This document shows positions 5,853-7,840 of a DNA stretch of 7,840 nucleotides, piece after piece (position 1 is the stretch's first letter; each line of letters opens with the position of its first letter). The notes beneath the pieces were generated by a model, which was not told the DNA's origin, did no database searches, and worked only from the letters and a program-made list of their open reading frames with translations. A program made the position numbers and the translations under genes. The stretch comes from an uncultured beta proteobacterium (GTDB lineage: Bacteria > Pseudomonadota > Gammaproteobacteria > Burkholderiales > Burkholderiaceae_C), in NCBI GenBank assembly GCA_903927495.1, contig CAIYNH010000786.1, positions 1 through 7,840 of the forward strand, in the 5' to 3' direction.

Positions 5853-5910
5853 TGAAAATGAAAAAATTTCAACTTCAACTTGCCCCTTTCAACAGCATTC
5901 ACGATAAAAA

Positions 5911-5939
5911 TTGCCAACATCGGCAGGCACATTTATACA
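5911..5939 (+). promoter_or_regulatory. Predicted sigma-70 promoter of the lut operon
   Basis: TTGCCA (5911-5916, one mismatch to TTGACA) and TATACA (5934-5939, two mismatches to TATAAT) are separated by exactly 17 bases. Transcription would begin near 5946, only about 8 bases before the lutA ATG at 5954, giving an almost leaderless message. A small inverted repeat TGCC/GGCA (5912-5915 and 5922-5925) overlaps the -35 and spacer. Confidence 0.5.
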
Positions 5940-5953
5940 TACTGAGACAACGC

Positions 5954-6757
5954 ATGAACCCCAAACCCGAATTCGAGCGGAAGTACCCGCCCAAACCCAC
6001 TGATGTCTACCTCTTTGCCACCTGCCTGATCGATCAATTCACGCCGGAGGCCGGCTTGGACACGGTGCGCTTGCTGGAGCGCGAAGGCATCCGGGTGCAT
6101 TACCTGGAGCAGCAAACCTGCTGCGGTCAGCCAGCCCACAGCAGCGGCTTCCCCGACGAAGCACGTGCCGTGGCGCAGCAGCAGCTCAGCCTGTTTGTCG
6201 AGCCCTGGCCGGTGGTGATCCCCTCAGGCTCCTGTGGCGGCATGGTCCGCCGCCATTACCCGCACCTGTTTGCCAATGACCCGGTGTTGCACGCCAAAGC
6301 CGTTGAGCTGTCCGAGCGGGTGTATGAACTGAGCGAATTTCTGGTGCATGTGGTGAATTTCAAGCAACCTGACCTGGGCACGCCCTGCACCATTGCGCTG
6401 CACACCTCTTGCCATGCACGCCGCGAGATGGGCTCACACGAGACCAGCGCAGCCTTGCTGGACAGCCTGGCACACGTCAAAGTGGTGGAGCAGGCGCGCA
6501 TCGAAGAATGTTGCGGCTTTGGTGGTACTTTTGCCATGCGTTATCCGGATATTTCCGAGGCCATCGTGACCGACAAAGTAGCAGCCATCCGCGATACCGG
6601 GGCACAAAGAGTGGTCAGCGCTGATTGCGGTTGCCTGCTCAACATCACGGGTCGCGCTGCCAAACAGGATGAACTGGCGGGGTCCGCGCAGCCGACCTTG
6701 CCGGGCGAACATTTGGCCAGCTTTTTGTGGCGCCGCACTGCTGGAGACGCAGCATGA
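5954..6757 (+). CDS. lutA: LutA/LldE-type L-lactate oxidation Fe-S protein (YkgE family)
   Basis: A 267-residue cytoplasmic protein made of two CCG domains (DUF224 / cysteine-rich domain), as in LutA/LldE, a subunit of the LutABC complex that oxidises L-lactate to pyruvate. Domain 1 shows Cys24 (FATCLIDQF), Cys56-Cys57-Gly (TCCGQPAHSSGF) and Cys94 (GSCGGM). Domain 2 shows Cys153 (HTSCHARREMG), Cys186-Cys187-Gly (ECCGFGGTFAMRYPDIS) and Cys225/Cys227 (ADCGCL). All expected cluster ligands are present. The ATG at 5954 is chosen because family proteins begin shortly before the VYLFATCL strand; the frame is open further left but those codons would precede the predicted promoter. No strong Shine-Dalgarno is seen before this ATG. 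The stop overlaps the lutC start as ATGA, so the two are translationally coupled. Confidence 0.95.
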   Translation: MNPKPEFERKYPPKPTDVYLFATCLIDQFTPEAGLDTVRLLEREGIRVHYLEQQTCCGQPAHSSGFPDEARAVAQQQLSLFVEPWPVVIPSGSCGGMVRRHYPHLFANDPVLHAKAVELSERVYELSEFLVHVVNFKQPDLGTPCTIALHTSCHARREMGSHETSAALLDSLAHVKVVEQARIEECCGFGGTFAMRYPDISEAIVTDKVAAIRDTGAQRVVSADCGCLLNITGRAAKQDELAGSAQPTLPGEHLASFLWRRTAGDAA

Positions 6758-7482
6758 GCGCCACCGCCAACACCTTGAGCGCCCGTGCCAGCATTCTGGG
6801 GCGGCTGCGCGCAGCCAATAATGCCAATGATGACACGCCCAACCAAGACCAGCCAGCGCTGCCCGATGTCAAAGCCTGGTTTGCCGCACACCAGCGCAAC
6901 GAAAACACGACCCAGCGCGTCAGCCGTTTGCGTGCCGCGCTGGAATCGGTGAAAACCGAGGTGCATGACACCACCGCTGGCACTTGGGTCGAACTTTTGC
7001 TTGGCATTGCTGCGGCCAAAGGTTTGCGCAATTTGCTGATCGGCACCGACACCCCGCATGGTGCCGAGCTGGAGGCCCGCCAACCTGCCAACCTGAGCTT
7101 GAAGCGCTACACCGAGTCGATTGACAGTTGGCGTGACGTGCTGTTTGACGAGGTCGACGCTTCGTTGACGCTGGCTAAAAGCGCCATCGCCGAAATTGGC
7201 AGCATCATTTTGTGGCCCACGCCGTCTGAACCACGGCTGATGTCACTGGTGCCATCGGTGCATTTTGTGCTGTTGGATGTGGGCAGCATTCATTCAGACT
7301 TCCATTCAGCAATCACCACCGAGGGTTGGAAAGACCGCTTGCCAACCAACGCACTGCTGATTTGTGGTCCGTCTAAAACCGCCGACATTCAGCAAACTCT
7401 GGCTTACGGTGCCCATGGCCCGCGTGAACTGGTGGTACTGCTGCGCCACCCAGACCTTGCCGTTGAAGGAGCATCAACATGA
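6754..7482 (+). CDS. lutC: LutC/LldG-type lactate utilization protein (LUD domain)
   Basis: A 242-residue protein of the LUD family (PF02589, formerly DUF162), the small subunit of the L-lactate oxidation complex. The N-terminal ~45 residues are a variable helical lead (ARASILGRLRAA). The LUD fold follows, with family segments AEIGSIILWPTPSEPRLMSL (about 146-165), VPSVHFVLLD (166-175) and the C-terminal signature GPSKTADIQQTLAYGAHGPR (about 205-224). In many LutC proteins the first segment reads E-T-G-T; here it is E-I-G-S, a mild departure. GGAG lies 7 bases before the ATG at 6754. The start overlaps the lutA stop and the stop overlaps the lutB start, both as ATGA, so all three subunits should be made from one message. 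Confidence 0.94.
   Translation: MSATANTLSARASILGRLRAANNANDDTPNQDQPALPDVKAWFAAHQRNENTTQRVSRLRAALESVKTEVHDTTAGTWVELLLGIAAAKGLRNLLIGTDTPHGAELEARQPANLSLKRYTESIDSWRDVLFDEVDASLTLAKSAIAEIGSIILWPTPSEPRLMSLVPSVHFVLLDVGSIHSDFHSAITTEGWKDRLPTNALLICGPSKTADIQQTLAYGAHGPRELVVLLRHPDLAVEGAST
7466..7471 (+). promoter_or_regulatory. Ribosome binding site of lutB
   Basis: AAGGAG ends 7 bases before the ATG at 7479, inside the last codons of lutC. It fixes the lutB start in a gene that has no stop codon in the window. Confidence 0.8.
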
Positions 7483-7840
7483 GCCAGGTCATCAAAATCC
7501 ACCCGATGGAAGATTTCAAGGAACGTAGCCGCAGTGTGCTGAACGACCCAGGTCAGCGCAAAAATTTTCGCGGTGCCATGGACTTTTTACAAGCCAAGCG
7601 GCGCAGTCAATTCCCCGACGAAACGGAGTTGCAAGGACTGCGTGACTTGGGTTCGGCCATTCGGCGCTACAGCCTGGCGCATTTGCCACAATTGCTGGAG
7701 CAGCTGGAAACCAGGCTCACCGCCAATGGCATTCAGGTGCACTGGGCACAAACGCCAGATGAAGCCAATGCCATCGCGTTAGAAATTGCTCGGCGCGTCG
7801 ATGCCAAACGTATCATCAAAGGCAAGTCGATGGTCAGCGA
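7479..7840 (+). CDS. lutB: LutB/LldF-type L-lactate oxidation Fe-S protein, N-terminal part (3' truncated)
   Basis: The frame opens at ATG 7479, overlapping the lutC stop as ATGA, and stays open to the window end: 120 full codons of a protein normally about 470 residues. The visible part is the start of the LUD domain of LutB. The lead FRGAMDFLQAKRRSQFPD is followed by LRDLGSAIRRYSLAHLPQLL and ANGIQVHWAQTPDEAN, ending in RIIKGKSMVS, which matches the family K-x-KSM-V-[ST]-E segment. The 4Fe-4S ferredoxin-type cysteines of LutB lie further downstream and cannot be seen here. LutB is the central iron-sulfur subunit of the lactate-oxidising complex. In E. coli ykgEFG and Bacillus lutABC this subunit is encoded second; here it is third. 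Confidence 0.94.
   Translation, partial: MSQVIKIHPMEDFKERSRSVLNDPGQRKNFRGAMDFLQAKRRSQFPDETELQGLRDLGSAIRRYSLAHLPQLLEQLETRLTANGIQVHWAQTPDEANAIALEIARRVDAKRIIKGKSMVS

Noticed and set aside
5819..5953. Upstream extension of LutA by 45 residues
   Set aside because: The added sequence is unlike LutA N termini, has no ribosome site, and covers the predicted promoter and palindrome.
6541..7083. Minus-strand open frame of 180 codons across the lutA-lutC junction
   Set aside because: It is antisense to two well-conserved lut genes and its translation resembles no family.
1..7840. Search for CRISPR arrays, tRNA genes, insertion sequences or a defence system
   Set aside because: I saw no regularly spaced repeats, cloverleaf-like sequences, transposase motifs, terminal inverted repeats or defence-associated domains. 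The genes are metabolic, regulatory or copper-related.

Overview
The window looks like chromosomal DNA of a betaproteobacterium in the order Burkholderiales, most likely Comamonadaceae (Rhodoferax/Polaromonas-like). This is inferred from moderately high GC with GC-rich third codon positions, from the style of the proteins, and from the gene set. No rRNA or other marker gene is present, so the placement stays an inference. I see no tRNA, rRNA, insertion sequence, phage gene or CRISPR array. Genes are tightly packed and no gene-free stretch exceeds about 230 bases.

Layout, left to right. (1) Bases 1-720, plus strand: the C-terminal two thirds of an AraC-family regulator, cut by the window edge. 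(2) Bases 706-3251, minus strand: a probable three-gene unit read right to left. It holds a single-domain rhodanese (3251-2826), then a patatin-like lipoprotein hydrolase starting at GTG four bases after the rhodanese stop (2821-1424), then a HAD-superfamily phosphatase (1365-706). The last gene overlaps the end of the AraC gene by 15 bases, tail to tail. (3) Bases 3440-4606, plus strand: a lipoprotein with propeller-like repeats, divergent from the rhodanese. (4) Bases 4668-5761, minus strand: a copper-handling pair, DUF2946 and a PCu(A)C periplasmic copper chaperone, separated by about 230 AT-rich bases. (5) Bases 5954-7840, plus strand: an L-lactate oxidation operon in the order lutA-lutC-lutB, each pair joined by an ATGA overlap, with lutB running off the right edge.

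How they fit together. LutA, LutB and LutC form a cytoplasmic iron-sulfur complex that oxidises L-lactate to pyruvate. The operon has a good sigma-70-like promoter very close to the lutA start and a perfect 12-bp palindrome upstream that could be an operator. PCu(A)C normally passes Cu(I) to the CuA site of cytochrome c oxidase, and DUF2946 proteins often accompany copper genes. The rhodanese/patatin/HAD group has no evident shared pathway. Most of the window is ordinary core or accessory metabolism. I did not find a convincing new multi-gene system; the items most worth a second look are the lut control region, the rhodanese-patatin coupling, the DUF2946-PCu(A)C pair and the unassigned lipoprotein.
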